Positions 55,701-64,000 of a stretch of DNA of 64,000 nt are shown here, piece after piece. Positions within the stretch are counted from its first letter, which is position 1, and each line of letters opens with the position of its first letter. Under the pieces are notes generated by a model. It had not been told where the DNA came from, ran no database searches, and saw only the letters and a program-made list of their open reading frames with translations. The translations under genes and the position numbers were made by a program. Source of the stretch: Setoptus koraiensis (lineage: Eukaryota; Arthropoda); assembly GCA_048013815.1 (NCBI GenBank), contig CM106585.1, positions 8,618,001 to 8,682,000 of the forward strand, read 5' to 3'.

Positions 55701-56852
55701 AAGTTGCTCACCAAACGAAGCTGGCTGTGCCTGTGCAAGGACCCCATGTTGACGACGCTCCGGTTTGCGGCGCACATATTCGTGCCGCTGCTAATCACCT
55801 TGGTGTACGGAAATCGCGTCGGAAAACCAAACGCCTGCCCGCTGTACGAGTCCGACATGGATCTGATAGATTACGCAAAACGGGGCGCCACCCGCCTGCT
55901 GGGCCTGCAAGACGAGCTCAGGTGCACCTTCGAGAATGTTGGCCTCTACTTTTTGTCCATATACGCGTTCACGTTCAGCACCATGTGTCTGACGTCGCTG
56001 TCGTTTCCGCTCAACATGCACGTGCTGCTCAAGGAGGTCCGCAACGGCTGGTACTCCATACCGACCTTTTTCATTGGCAAGACGCTGGCAGATTTTCCGC
56101 TAGAGTTCATATTGCCCACTGTCACGCTAATGATAACATATCCGCTCACCGGTCAGCCTAGCTCTTATATGGAGTGGCGCTTTTTGGTGGGCACACTCAT
56201 ATTTGTGTTGACCTCGTTGATTGCGCAAACGCAGGGCCTCATATTCGGGGCATTGTTCATGAACGCCATGCAAGCTGCGGTGTTTGTGGCACCCGTCAGC
56301 ACAACGCCGCTCATACTGTTAAGTGGCTTCCTCATTAGAATTGGTCAAATGCCCCGATATCTGCAAATAATGAGCAGCTTCTCCTATTTCCGGTACGCAA
56401 TAGAGGGACTCACCATTATTCGCTACGGATTTGGTATGTGTCCGTGCGACCCGGAAGTGGTCACTGGTCAGCCGGTCACCGCTAGCGGAGTGCCGGAACA
56501 ATTGCGCACCATGACAAACTATTGGTTGAGCACTTTCAATCAAGACAATGCCGCTGCGGCCGATGACAACTCCACTATAACGGCTATCACAGCACTCAAC
56601 GGCACCGCAAATGCCGGTGATGCAGTTGCCGAGACAGACTTCTTCCAGGATTTAACGGTACTTCTGGCAAGGGCAAACAGCTTTGGCGCCAACATAACTA
56701 CATGCGAGGACCTCAAGCCCTATCCGATGATCGATTTCAACCTCAAGGACGACCAATTGTACATATGGATGGCCGGTCTGGTGGCCACTCTGGTGGTGTC
56801 CAAAATAATCAATTATCTAGTTGTTAAATATAGTGTCAAATTTAGATTGTAG
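49706..56852 (+). CDS. ABCG half-transporter (ABCG1/ABCG4/E23 type) with long N-terminus and linker
   Basis: Four coding exons: 49706-50894, 51234-51356, 53146-53246, 54735-56852; phases 1,1,0; 1176 residues. Residues 1-~305 are low complexity (Ser, Gln, Asp). The nucleotide-binding domain starts near FEIRWNDLYYQV. Walker A GPSGAGKTSLL is split by intron 1. LTVRENLWFASRLK lies in exon 3. Exon 4 has signature ISGGQYKRVS (489-498), Walker B with LILDEPTSGLD (~510-520) and H-loop IIVTIHQP (His549). A disordered linker of ~200 residues leads to about six membrane helices with SFPLNMHVLLKEVRNGWYS, GLIFGALFMNAMQAAVFVAP and an extracellular loop near CPCDPE. ABCG half-transporters dimerise and export lipids or steroids; Drosophila E23 is an ecdysone-response member. 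The terminal part fits this subfamily best. AATAAA at 57257. Confidence 0.88.
50981..51173. repeat. 20-bp minisatellite in ABCG intron 1
   Basis: Seven copies of CCGAYACCCGTGTCCCGTAA plus a partial eighth, then about five 7-bp CCCGCAA units. It ends ~60 bp before the exon 2 acceptor at 51232-51233. Confidence 0.9.
51357..53145 (+). other. ABCG intron 2
   Basis: Begins GTGAGT and ends ACCAACAG. Apart from T-rich runs near 51955-52000 and the 16-bp tandem at 52353 it shows no feature; no mobile element or extra exon is recognised. Confidence 0.6.
52353..52428. repeat. 16-bp tandem repeat
   Basis: Four copies of CAACAGCAACAAACGG (one with A for G) plus a partial copy. Confidence 0.85.
53247..54734 (+). 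other. ABCG intron 3
   Basis: Begins GTAAGT and ends AATTACAG. Contains an (ACAA)n run near 54003-54028 and CAACAG/GTTGTT microsatellites near 54215-54290 and 54478-54525. Joining exon 3 directly to exon 4 restores the expected ABCG sequence (ISR-VLALLKLESC), so no exon is missing here. Confidence 0.6.
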
Positions 56853-57323
56853 ACTGTACTGGCTTGACTCGCATGCGTCACAAAACAACTTTATCCTCCT
56901 ATGCAATAATGTAATTTATCTGTTAGCGAGCCGCGCTAGACAAGATGGATTCCAGCGACAATACTTAGACTATGTAATTTCATCACTATTTCAATTAGTA
57001 TCCATCCAAATGGATTTGTTTATCGATTAGGTGTAAACAGGCGTTCAAGTATATGAGCATGCAATGTTTATGAAAAACTACGCAACCAATCAGACCGGCA
57101 TGTCAATCATCATTTTCTATATTCATTGTTGAGATTATTTATTAGACATTCACAAATATCTGGCTGTGCTCTCAACGGTAACAACACACTGGCCGGCAAC
57201 AAAATAAAAGCAAGCAAACAAGCGACAATTTTCAGTTTAAATCAATTATTTATTGCAATAAATCTTTTCGTCGTTCATTCCACATCACAAGAGATTACAA
57301 GAGATTAATCTAGTGGCATAGCT

Positions 57324-57797
57324 TCAATTGTCGTAGAGAGCCTTGTTGTTCTCGATCTTTCTGCTCTGGTCGATTAGAGTGCTCACCTCCCAATCAAAGT
57401 CGCGTATCTTCGAAAGCAAAGCGTCGGCCTCAGCTACTTTTCCCTCATTTTTCAGGCTCAGATATTTCACATACAAGTCGCGCTGCAGGAGACGAGTCTC
57501 TCTTATTTCGTCCACATTATTGCCAATCTTTCTCATGGATCTCAATTGACTCAGGCTGCGAGCATCTTTTTCCCGTTCGGGCAAACCAAAGTCATACTCA
57601 AAGTCCAATTCCTTGATCAGGTTCTCGTTGTTCTTGAAAGCGTCAACATTGAATCTTTCCTCGCCAGTAAGAAAGGCTTTACCATCGTGCAAATTGACGA
57701 AATTGTACTCAACCAATTGTTCAAAATTAAGTGCACTCTCAATGAGGCCAATTCCCAGGCACGATATTATCAGGAAAACAACGGGAAAGTTCATCAT
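57324..57797 (-). CDS. small secreted protein, unknown family
   Basis: 157 residues from the first of two adjacent ATGs (57797, 57794). The frame is open further upstream but has no ATG there. A signal peptide (MMNFPVVFLIISCLGIGLIESA) is followed by an acidic, mainly helical body without cysteines. The second half (RSLSQLRSMRKI, ETRLLQRDLYVKYLSLKNEGK) looks like an amphipathic helical hairpin. On the minus strand a TATAAAG lies near 57900, about 100 bp before the ATG. A poly(A) signal lies at 57254-57249, only a few bases from the plus-strand AATAAA of the convergent ABCG gene, so the two 3' ends meet or overlap. No family is recognised. Confidence 0.7.
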   Translation of the reverse strand: MMNFPVVFLIISCLGIGLIESALNFEQLVEYNFVNLHDGKAFLTGEERFNVDAFKNNENLIKELDFEYDFGLPEREKDARSLSQLRSMRKIGNNVDEIRETRLLQRDLYVKYLSLKNEGKVAEADALLSKIRDFDWEVSTLIDQSRKIENNKALYDN

Positions 57798-58068
57798 GAT
57801 ATTTTGAGATTGTTTTAGGTTAGTTGCACGTCGATCAAAATGAAAATAATTGCTACTGTGATGCACTAGACTAACTAATAACTATTGTGTGTCTTTATAC
57901 TATTCTGTCATCAATACTAAATACAATCAGATATAACTGCCACTGGCTGCAACATCTGAATTAGACACACAAGCCGAAGAAGGCCTGACGTCGACAAAGC
58001 CAAAAATAACCTTGTCGAGATTCGTTTCACGATCGTGGCTCGTGCAACGACAGCTATTTATGGCTATA

Positions 58069-58836
58069 TCAAGCGACAGTGGTGACGCTATGGGGTCTCG
58101 GGTATCGTTGCGGGTAGGGAAGCGGCTGAACATTGGGTCCTCGTGCTGGTGCCTTTGGTTGTGTCGTAATCTTGCTTCCTGATGGCTCTTGGCGTCCTTG
58201 TGGAATTGTTGCCGAATGGGTAGGAATTGAGGGCACAACAATTCTGGGTTCGCGATTGATGAAGAATATAGATTTGGCTGTCCGCTTTCTGGCCGCTGTT
58301 ATGGTTAATATTATTTGAACTAATCTAAGTACCACAACCACAGCCAATAGGATGGTCACTATTAGACTTCTGTCGCGGTAGTTGATCTGGCCGTAGCCTG
58401 GAATACAAAATGATTGGATGCAATATTAGTTAATATCTGGACTAATGAATCGAAGATACTATGTTAGTGATAATGTCACGAGTTGTCATTTAAGTTACTT
58501 ACCAAAGTGCCACCAATCGCTGCAGGACACTCCTGCTGGCAATTCCACGGCGACGTTTAGGTTAATACAAAATTGAATCACTACCCATTGGAAGCAAATC
58601 AATACAATCATGTTAACTAGTTGAAACGTGAAATCTATCGCAATAAGTCCGCTGTATATAAGTAAAAACCATTTCTCGACAGTGTTCAGTGGTGCAAAAC
58701 TGGCAAAACTGACCAGTATACTGAACGACGATCCGACAATTTCATTCCAGCGGTCAATTTGGAAACCTAAAACGCAAAATTGCAGTATAATTACGGCTAT
58801 GTTAGCCGCCTTGACAAAGTTGAAGTATTTTGGCAT
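58069..58836 (-). CDS. four-helix membrane protein with Pro-rich cytosolic tail
   Basis: Two exons, 58836-58503 and 58397-58069, phase 1; junction Gly within HFG-YGQ; 220 residues. Exon 1 encodes three hydrophobic segments (IAVIILQFCVLGF, SSFSILVSFASFA, IYSGLIAIDFTFQLVNMIVLICFQWVV). Exon 2 encodes a fourth (LIVTILLAVVVVLRLVQIILTI), then a basic stop-transfer (AARKRTAK) and a tail with Pro-rich text (PQGRQEPSG, YPQRYPRPH). The loop between helices 3 and 4 carries CSDWWHFGYG. The layout resembles tetraspan arthropod membrane proteins but not tetraspanins (no CCG). The function is unknown. Confidence 0.7.
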
Positions 58837-59425
58837 TGCGAATCATTGATATGGACTTCCTTGTTATGTGAAAATAATCAAATGAGAGAATCTTTATTCG
58901 GAAAACTGAAAAGCAAAAAATCATTGAACAAATAGCAATTAGTCTGAGTTGCCATCGTGACTGCTTACAAACATTAGTTAGCTAAACTAACTAATGACTT
59001 AAATCAACAAGGCTGGCTATAAATCATCATCACACTACACTAAACTTGCATGTAACTATAGAAACTTACACAAATAACATCCATATCAATGAAATACTAT
59101 TAAATATTAAAGTTGGACGTCGAGTCTATTGTAGCTCATCATAATTGACAATAAAAGTTCTCTGTTTATTTTATCATCTATAAAATAATAATTATCGTTG
59201 AAATGTTTGGACTCAATTTCAGTTCATGACTATACAATAGTAGTAGCAAGTTTACATTAATACAATAAATACATCAAGTCTACAGGCTTGAGCAACCGGA
59301 AAAGCTAAATTTTTGGACTGGGATGTAGCCGATCTCGGTCTCAATGTGGAAGGTATGTTACAGAAGAGAAGATTGTGTTGAAAGGCGGTGGGTTCGCTTG
59401 ATAACTACCAACAACAGCTACGTCA
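58837..59425. other. intergenic
   Basis: No coding signal. TTTATT at 59165-59170 reads AATAAA on the minus strand and may end the CNOT7 transcript. Confidence 0.4.
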
Positions 59426-60226
59426 TTATGATTGTTCATTCAAACCCTTAACTAACCCATACAGATGTCCACAATATTTAGTATCATCAATATTATCCTC
59501 AAAGAACATCTCCTTCATTTTGAAAAAGGCCTCTCCGGTCAACAAACTATCACTGCCCGCTTGATGCTGAGGACCGGTCCTCTGAAGTTCTAGTTGCTCC
59601 GCTACTTCTTGTAGGCCTCCCTTGAGATTTTTGCAGCTTTTCATAAGATATTTAACATCGTAAATGTTGGGAAAATAGATACGAAGCAACTCAAAAAAGT
59701 CAGACTCGTCTTGGGGTAGGTCTACATTGGTTAGTAGTTTGAGTAAGTAGCCGAAATCGTAGCCACTATGAAATGAAAGCCATCGAACGTGATCTGATAG
59801 GACAATACCGGAGGTTGTTAGTAATTCTGCGAATTCTTCATGATCGATACCTTCCTCCTCGTGTCGTTTGAATTGTATGCCTGATGTGGTCAATAGATCT
59901 ATAGAGTCTGGTGCAGACATGTCTTCTGTCAGATTGAATTTGAAATTGAATTGCCATGTTGTATAATCGATACCGGGTGTCTGGCCGGCCTCGTTGAGAA
60001 AAGTAAGGCCCAGCTGAATCAATTTTAATATGTTAACATTGCAACGCATCAAGTGATACCTGTAGTCGTTAGTGGATCTAAATTCTCCAATTGGTCTTGC
60101 AACAACGCCGGGAAATTCAGTATCCATGGCGATGTAGTTGTATTTTGTCACCAACTGTCGTATGATTTTAAATTCCTCATACAAGTTACTAGCCCATACT
60201 TCCTTGATTCCGTAAGTGGGAGTCAT
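59426..60226 (-). CDS. CNOT7: CCR4-NOT deadenylase subunit CNOT7/POP2 (CAF1)
   Basis: 266 residues in a single exon. The protein matches CNOT7/8 and Pop2 closely along its length. The DEDD exonuclease motifs are all visible: AMDTEFPGVVARP (Asp and Glu), SFHSGYDFGYLLKLL (Asp), and HQAGSDSLLTGEAFFKM (His...Asp). The TSGIQFKRHEEEGI and KSCKNLKGGLQEVAEQLEL blocks are typical. It removes poly(A) tails as part of the CCR4-NOT complex in the cytoplasm and P-bodies. It is slightly shorter than human CNOT7 (285) because the variable C-terminal tail after YGLVKGL is short. The lack of introns could mean intron loss or a retrocopy, but all key residues are intact. Confidence 0.95.
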   Translation of the reverse strand: MTPTYGIKEVWASNLYEEFKIIRQLVTKYNYIAMDTEFPGVVARPIGEFRSTNDYRYHLMRCNVNILKLIQLGLTFLNEAGQTPGIDYTTWQFNFKFNLTEDMSAPDSIDLLTTSGIQFKRHEEEGIDHEEFAELLTTSGIVLSDHVRWLSFHSGYDFGYLLKLLTNVDLPQDESDFFELLRIYFPNIYDVKYLMKSCKNLKGGLQEVAEQLELQRTGPQHQAGSDSLLTGEAFFKMKEMFFEDNIDDTKYCGHLYGLVKGLNEQS

Positions 60227-60946
60227 TGTGCTGACGATGTGTTCTCAAAGCCTATAAACTATGAGAGAAACAAAATAATATGAGAGATAAATTTTGTATA
60301 ACTGGTGCTTTTATCGGAACCTTGGTGTAGTCGATCATCGTAAATAAATGTATCTCTACTTTCACAACATGAAACTTTCAGTAGGCTAAATTACGTTCTG
60401 CGCATGACATCTCGCATTAAGGAGCGAATTTTGAACCGGTAAAAGATTCGGTTGTGGGAGCTGAGAGGACGGGAGAGTATCGAGAAAGCAGAGAGCACAT
60501 TCAATTTTTATTGTTGAAACCACGCCAACGACTAATTATTCTCGCAATCTATGATTTGAATGATAACGTTTCATATCTATCCAAATGAGGCACTCAGCAT
60601 CACATCAATTCTGCTTGGGATCCGGTCCTCCCCGACGGGAGGCTTCCGTCGACCGTTCAAAACTCGCTCTCTATCATGTGATGTCATGCGCAGAAGCTCG
60701 ATCAGCTTCGAAAGTTTAATGCTGCAGCACTCTTATCAAGAAAGTCTTTTCTAGTGATTGCATATTTGTTGTTGTTCGTGAAAAATCTCACTTCCATTTA
60801 CACCCCAACAGCTTGCTATCAGATATTTACTCATGATCGATCGACCCAAGTTGAGAAAATCTTATATTCATTCGTCTCTCTCATACTTCTGAATACGAAC
60901 ATATAACTCAACGCACCCAACATACATTGTAATCATTGTAATTAAA
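60227..60946. other. divergent upstream region of CNOT7 and the SGS gene
   Basis: 720 bp between two divergent start codons, presumably holding both promoters. No TATA or initiator stands out, and no extra exon of the SGS gene (for example a CS domain) is seen. Confidence 0.4.
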
Positions 60947-61240
60947 ATGAGCCAGAGCGCAGACAACTCAAATACAGCACCGGCTACATCGGCTGCGGCC
61001 CCAAAGGCGTTCTCTAAACGAGACTGGGAGAAGATTATCCAGGAGTTTGAGGAGGAAGAAGAAAAGGATCAAACTGTAGATGATCTCTTCAAAAAGATAT
61101 ACTCTACAGGTAGTGAGGAAGTTCGTAAGGCAATGAATAAAAGTTTTCAAGAGAGTGGAGGAACAGTTCTCAGCACTAACTGGACTGACGTAGCAAACAA
61201 AAAAGTTGAGCCAAAGCCACCAAGTGATAATGACCCCTGA
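60947..61240 (+). CDS. SGS-domain-only protein related to SGT1/SUGT1
   Basis: 97 residues. After a short Ser/Ala/Thr-rich start, [29 protein letters not shown] and [32 protein letters not shown] match the SGS domain at the C-terminus of SGT1/SUGT1 nearly motif for motif. That domain is a co-chaperone segment that binds client LRR proteins and S100-type partners. SUGT1 itself has TPR and CS (HSP90-binding) domains before SGS. Neither is seen upstream, and the frame has its own ATG. Either this is a stand-alone SGS protein or earlier exons are too distant to see. The variant poly(A) signal ATTAAA lies at 61270-61275. It is convergent with NUP43. Confidence 0.85.
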   Translation: MSQSADNSNTAPATSAAAPKAFSKRDWEKIIQEFEEEEEKDQTVDDLFKKIYSTGSEEVRKAMNKSFQESGGTVLSTNWTDVANKKVEPKPPSDNDP

Positions 61241-61438
61241 TGTGCTCAGACAGTTAAACAATAACAAAAATTAAAGTATCTTCAAGATAAAAGTGATTGA
61301 CTCTAATTCAAAGCAAAGTCCTTATGTTAATCAATTTATCGGATCTGGGCTTAACACAGTTCTTTAGTCTTCGGCAATCAATTGTTTTGTTGTGTGGGTG
61401 CTGGCTGGAAGTTGAGGCCAACAATTCACTGACATGTC

Positions 61439-62443
61439 TCATTCAATAGATTCATCTATTTTCAGGTAGTACAATGCCTCATTGTCACAAGCATATATCA
61501 TGTCTCCATTAATATTCACATCGAAACCATTGATGGGAAGACAGTCTCCACGTGATGCTATATATTCTACTTTCTTGGGTTTTTGGTCAGTGACAAATTC
61601 AGAATTGAAATTCCAACGTAGTAGCTGACCATCGAATGATGATGAGAACAGTATGTTTGATTCACCAGGCTTATACCTAACCTGAGATATGGCTGCATCG
61701 TGAGCTGCTATCTGTGCCATGCTGGATTGGTCATTTCTGAGATCAAATAGCGACAATAATCCATCACTGTTGCCGCATGTTACATAGTGCAATACATTTG
61801 GATTACGCTTGATGCTCAACGTTGAAGATTTCTTCTGACTTGCTAAACTTTTTATGCATTTCTTCCCCCTCAAATCGAAGTGTTTTAGATGTCCTGTGAG
61901 CGTGCCGCATATGATCTCGTTTGGTGACACCATATCTATGCAATTGATTGACGTATTTGCTACTCTGTAGGAGGTGATCGACTGGGCCTGCTCAATAGGG
62001 AAGCAGTTGATATTTCCATCACTGCCACATGTGATCACAGTTTTTGTGGGCGAACAAAATAGCATATCGTTACAGTGATATCCTGGATGTAAATTGGAAG
62101 TTTTTGAGATGGGACTGAGAGTATTGTCAATGCCGTGATCTAAATATTCATACAACATAACAGTGCCGTTGGCCAAAGAGATGAAAGCGACCTTGCCCAC
62201 CAGAAGTGCCTGGGTGACATCAGTGTCGACATTGATGCTGGCCGCCTCAATCATGGGCAACTGTTCGAATGTTTCCGAAGGTGAACTGAGAAATTTCCAA
62301 ACGGTAGCATTGTTTTTATTGCCATGATTACAGCTTCCGGATATGAGCAATGAGCCTTGAGTCTCTGATGTGAATCTAGCGATGTCCTTGGCAGTAGTTT
62401 GCCACGATACCCTTGATATCATCTGATCTACGAATTCAACCAT
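61439..62443 (-). CDS. NUP43: nucleoporin NUP43 (WD40)
   Basis: 334 residues, single exon. N-terminus FVDQMISRVSWQ corresponds to FVSQKISKTRWR of human NUP43, and the C-terminus INGFDVNINGDMIYACDNEALYYLKI to its final blade. Between them are WD40-type repeats (TVWKF, VITCGSDGNINCFPI, LKHFDLRGKKC, YVTCGNSDGLLSLFDLRN, ILFSSSFDGQLLRWNF). NUP43 is a beta-propeller subunit of the NUP107-160 Y complex of the nuclear pore, also found at kinetochores. Length is slightly under the human protein (380). It ends 198 bp from the convergent SGS gene. Confidence 0.9.
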   Translation of the reverse strand: MVEFVDQMISRVSWQTTAKDIARFTSETQGSLLISGSCNHGNKNNATVWKFLSSPSETFEQLPMIEAASINVDTDVTQALLVGKVAFISLANGTVMLYEYLDHGIDNTLSPISKTSNLHPGYHCNDMLFCSPTKTVITCGSDGNINCFPIEQAQSITSYRVANTSINCIDMVSPNEIICGTLTGHLKHFDLRGKKCIKSLASQKKSSTLSIKRNPNVLHYVTCGNSDGLLSLFDLRNDQSSMAQIAAHDAAISQVRYKPGESNILFSSSFDGQLLRWNFNSEFVTDQKPKKVEYIASRGDCLPINGFDVNINGDMIYACDNEALYYLKIDESIE

Positions 62444-62554
62444 TGTTGGTGATGCTGTTTGACGACGATGACAGCCGGTGTTATTTGAGGGCCGACACTA
62501 CAGTGAGGCGAATGTCGATGATGTACGAATGTAGAGAAAAACACGCGATGTCAC

Positions 62555-62800
62555 TCATATGGTGATCTGTTTGTTCACTTTGACCGTTTCTTGCAGCGAT
62601 TTCGCCAGTGTGCAGTCGAGAAGATCTGCGAAAATTGCATTTTGCAAACACGATGTTACTCCCGCAAACAGCGTGCGCATTTGATCACATACCCAACTGT
62701 ACCATCGTTCTACCAATAGTTCGATGCCGCTTCTATTGCTGCGCCCGTTTAGGCTAAATGAGCGCGACGGATAACGCGCGGCGCGGCCACGCATTCGCAT
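62555..62800 (-). CDS. uncertain small ORF upstream of NUP43
   Basis: 81 codons from an ATG in the context gcgaATGCG. The second half is amphipathic (GIELLVERWYSWVCDQMRTLF, NAIFADLLDCTLAKSL). It could be a small protein or a leader exon, but no homologue is recognised and the frame may be accidental. Confidence 0.2.
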   Translation of the reverse strand: MRMRGRAARYPSRSFSLNGRSNRSGIELLVERWYSWVCDQMRTLFAGVTSCLQNAIFADLLDCTLAKSLQETVKVNKQITI

Positions 62801-63569
62801 GGAATTTTTTCACTGTGCGCCGTCAGTTGTGCTACCCGACTACACTTCTGCAATGTGCAAGGGTATTTTGTTCCCCCTGCTCACACCCCCACTTATCCAC
62901 TCTTCGATCTTCGTTGTTCACTGGCCGTTCGTTCGGCCCATCATTTGCTCTGTCATAGTCGTCACCTATCTGTGTATAAATATTATATCTGGTGTCGTAC
63001 TAGCGATATTCGTACACTGTATGCACCTACGCCAGGTAGTATTTGTATTTTTTTTTATCTATACACACTGTTGTTATTTCTAATTGTTTCTATATCGGAT
63101 TCAAAAATCAATGGGAAAGTAATAACTAGATTGACTTATTGATATCACAACAGCAAGATTCTTTGTAAGCGCTTTGTCAGCGCTCATCTATTTACACGCA
63201 CCATCTGGATACTACGTACACACACACATCCACTGGAAACATGTCAGGATTAGGCTAGGATTATCGCATTGCTATCATCATCTTACACTGACGAATCCAT
63301 TCTAAACAAAAAGAAGTCACTCGATAATAAATATCAAACTTCTGTCCAAGTGCCTTTCGTCTCAATTAGCCTATTTATGACTAAAATTTTGGGCTCAAAT
63401 AGAGTCTATTCACCGCCACCGACCCAGTCCACGTTCTATGAGGCTTCCCACCGTTCTGTTATTATTTTAACCAACACTCTTCATCCAGAAAGTCTTGAAC
63501 AAAGCCGCCAAGACGCATCGGTCATTTTTTCAGATCTTGCATCGTCTGATCTCACCTGCTTCGGGCTCT
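62801..63569. other. intergenic / 5' region of the last gene
   Basis: T- and CA-rich, with no clear promoter. The plus frame 63269-63589 (106 codons) overlaps the start of the next gene in another frame and shows no family resemblance. Confidence 0.35.
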
Positions 63570-64000
63570 ATGGACACCAGGCAGACTAGACTCAGCCGCT
63601 CATCACCTCTGAAGGGCGATTCTTGCAAGGTCTCACTTAACAACAATAACAATACCACTAGTCACAAGAAAGACAAAATTAAGACAGAAGCCAAACACCT
63701 CACAAGGTTGTCAAAAAGTCCACAAAAATCACCATGCAAGAACAAAAAGATTCACGATTCACCTGTAACGAAGAAGGTTAAAGCAAACAAAGATGGAGAG
63801 ATTAGTTCTTCAAGAACCTCCTCTAGATATGGCAATAAAATTGTCGAGACAGACGGTGGGCAAAAAACAAAGAAACATCAAAAAAATGTTAGACGAAGAC
63901 TGAAACTGATTGGGACAAGGTCACAAAAATCTTCCCCAATTGGCAGCAATACTCTAGCTCATGCCAAGAAACGAAATCGGCATGCCGCGAGCGATGCTGA
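63570..64000 (+). CDS. basic, probably nuclear protein, 3' end beyond window
   Basis: An open frame starts at ATG 63570 (MDTRQTRLSRSSPLKGDSC) and continues to the window edge, at least 143 codons. The product is rich in Lys, Ser, Arg and Asn with SP motifs (KSPQKSPC, HDSPVTKK) and several nuclear-localisation-like clusters (KKHQKNVRRRLK, AKKRNR). Such text is typical of disordered N-termini of chromatin or DNA-repair proteins. The recognisable domain, if any, lies outside the window. Confidence 0.5.
   Translation, partial: MDTRQTRLSRSSPLKGDSCKVSLNNNNNTTSHKKDKIKTEAKHLTRLSKSPQKSPCKNKKIHDSPVTKKVKANKDGEISSSRTSSRYGNKIVETDGGQKTKKHQKNVRRRLKLIGTRSQKSSPIGSNTLAHAKKRNRHAASDA

Noticed and set aside
63269-63589. 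106-codon plus frame at the right end
   Set aside because: Overlaps the better-supported basic-protein start in another frame and has mixed composition without motif; probably 5' UTR.
1-64000. CRISPR arrays, tRNA or rRNA genes, operons, LTR or LINE elements
   Set aside because: None seen. The tandem repeats present lack the regular repeat-spacer layout of CRISPR, and no reverse transcriptase or long terminal repeats were recognised.

Overview
The window reads as nuclear DNA of an invertebrate, most likely an arthropod and possibly a mite or other chelicerate. The evidence is short (~100 bp) GT-AG introns, TATA/Inr core promoters, abundant CAA/CAG-type microsatellites, Asn-rich proteins, a pogo/Tigger-type transposase remnant and clear metazoan orthologues (CNOT7/POP2, NUP43, an SGT1-type SGS protein, an ABCG half-transporter). 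The species cannot be settled from the sequence. No bacterial, phage or retroviral genes were seen.

Region 1 (1-1.8 kb) holds a 5'-truncated DDE transposase fragment and a small charged ORF. Region 2 (1.9-30.6 kb) is a tandem array of ten papain-like (C1A) cysteine protease genes, called C1A-1 to C1A-10 here. Nine lie on the minus strand and the last, C1A-10, lies head-to-head with C1A-9 on the plus strand. Almost all share one plan: a short first exon with signal peptide ending in (F)-[ND]-W-x-x-[YF]-K, an intron of about 100 bp, then one long exon with the I29 propeptide, a 150-270 residue linker not found in ordinary cathepsins, and the C1A domain. The linker has conserved modules (EKxPGYxxLAxxL, ESxKFVKRVPxTN, VxxQLxxL), acidic runs and, in several copies, furin-like sites. 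Catalytic Gln, Cys, His and Asn are kept in nine copies. C1A-7 has Ser at the catalytic Cys position. All ten have Tyr in place of the Trp after the catalytic Cys, and His/Tyr in place of the Trp in NSWG. A single-exon gene for a secreted or membrane protein of unknown family lies inside the array.

Region 3 (30.6-42.6 kb) starts with microsatellite-rich non-coding DNA. It then holds a two-exon gene for a myristoylation-signal protein with a basic patch and a long Pro-Val-Glu repeat tail, and a five-exon gene for a secreted Asn/His/Lys-rich protein.

Region 4 (42.6-57 kb) holds a large ABCG half-transporter gene (four coding exons, 1176 aa) with long upstream DNA and introns full of short tandem repeats. 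The 8-mer ACAGGTGA recurs there in both orientations far above chance. Region 5 (57-64 kb) is compact and gene-dense: a small secreted protein, a four-helix membrane protein, CNOT7, the SGS-only protein, NUP43 and the start of a basic, probably nuclear protein that runs off the window.

The array looks like a rapidly duplicating family with gene conversion between copies, conserved upstream elements, one probable pseudoenzyme and one copy lacking the usual core promoter. The most unusual item is the protease architecture: an extra multi-module segment between the I29 inhibitor and the C1A domain, bracketed by potential proprotein-convertase sites.
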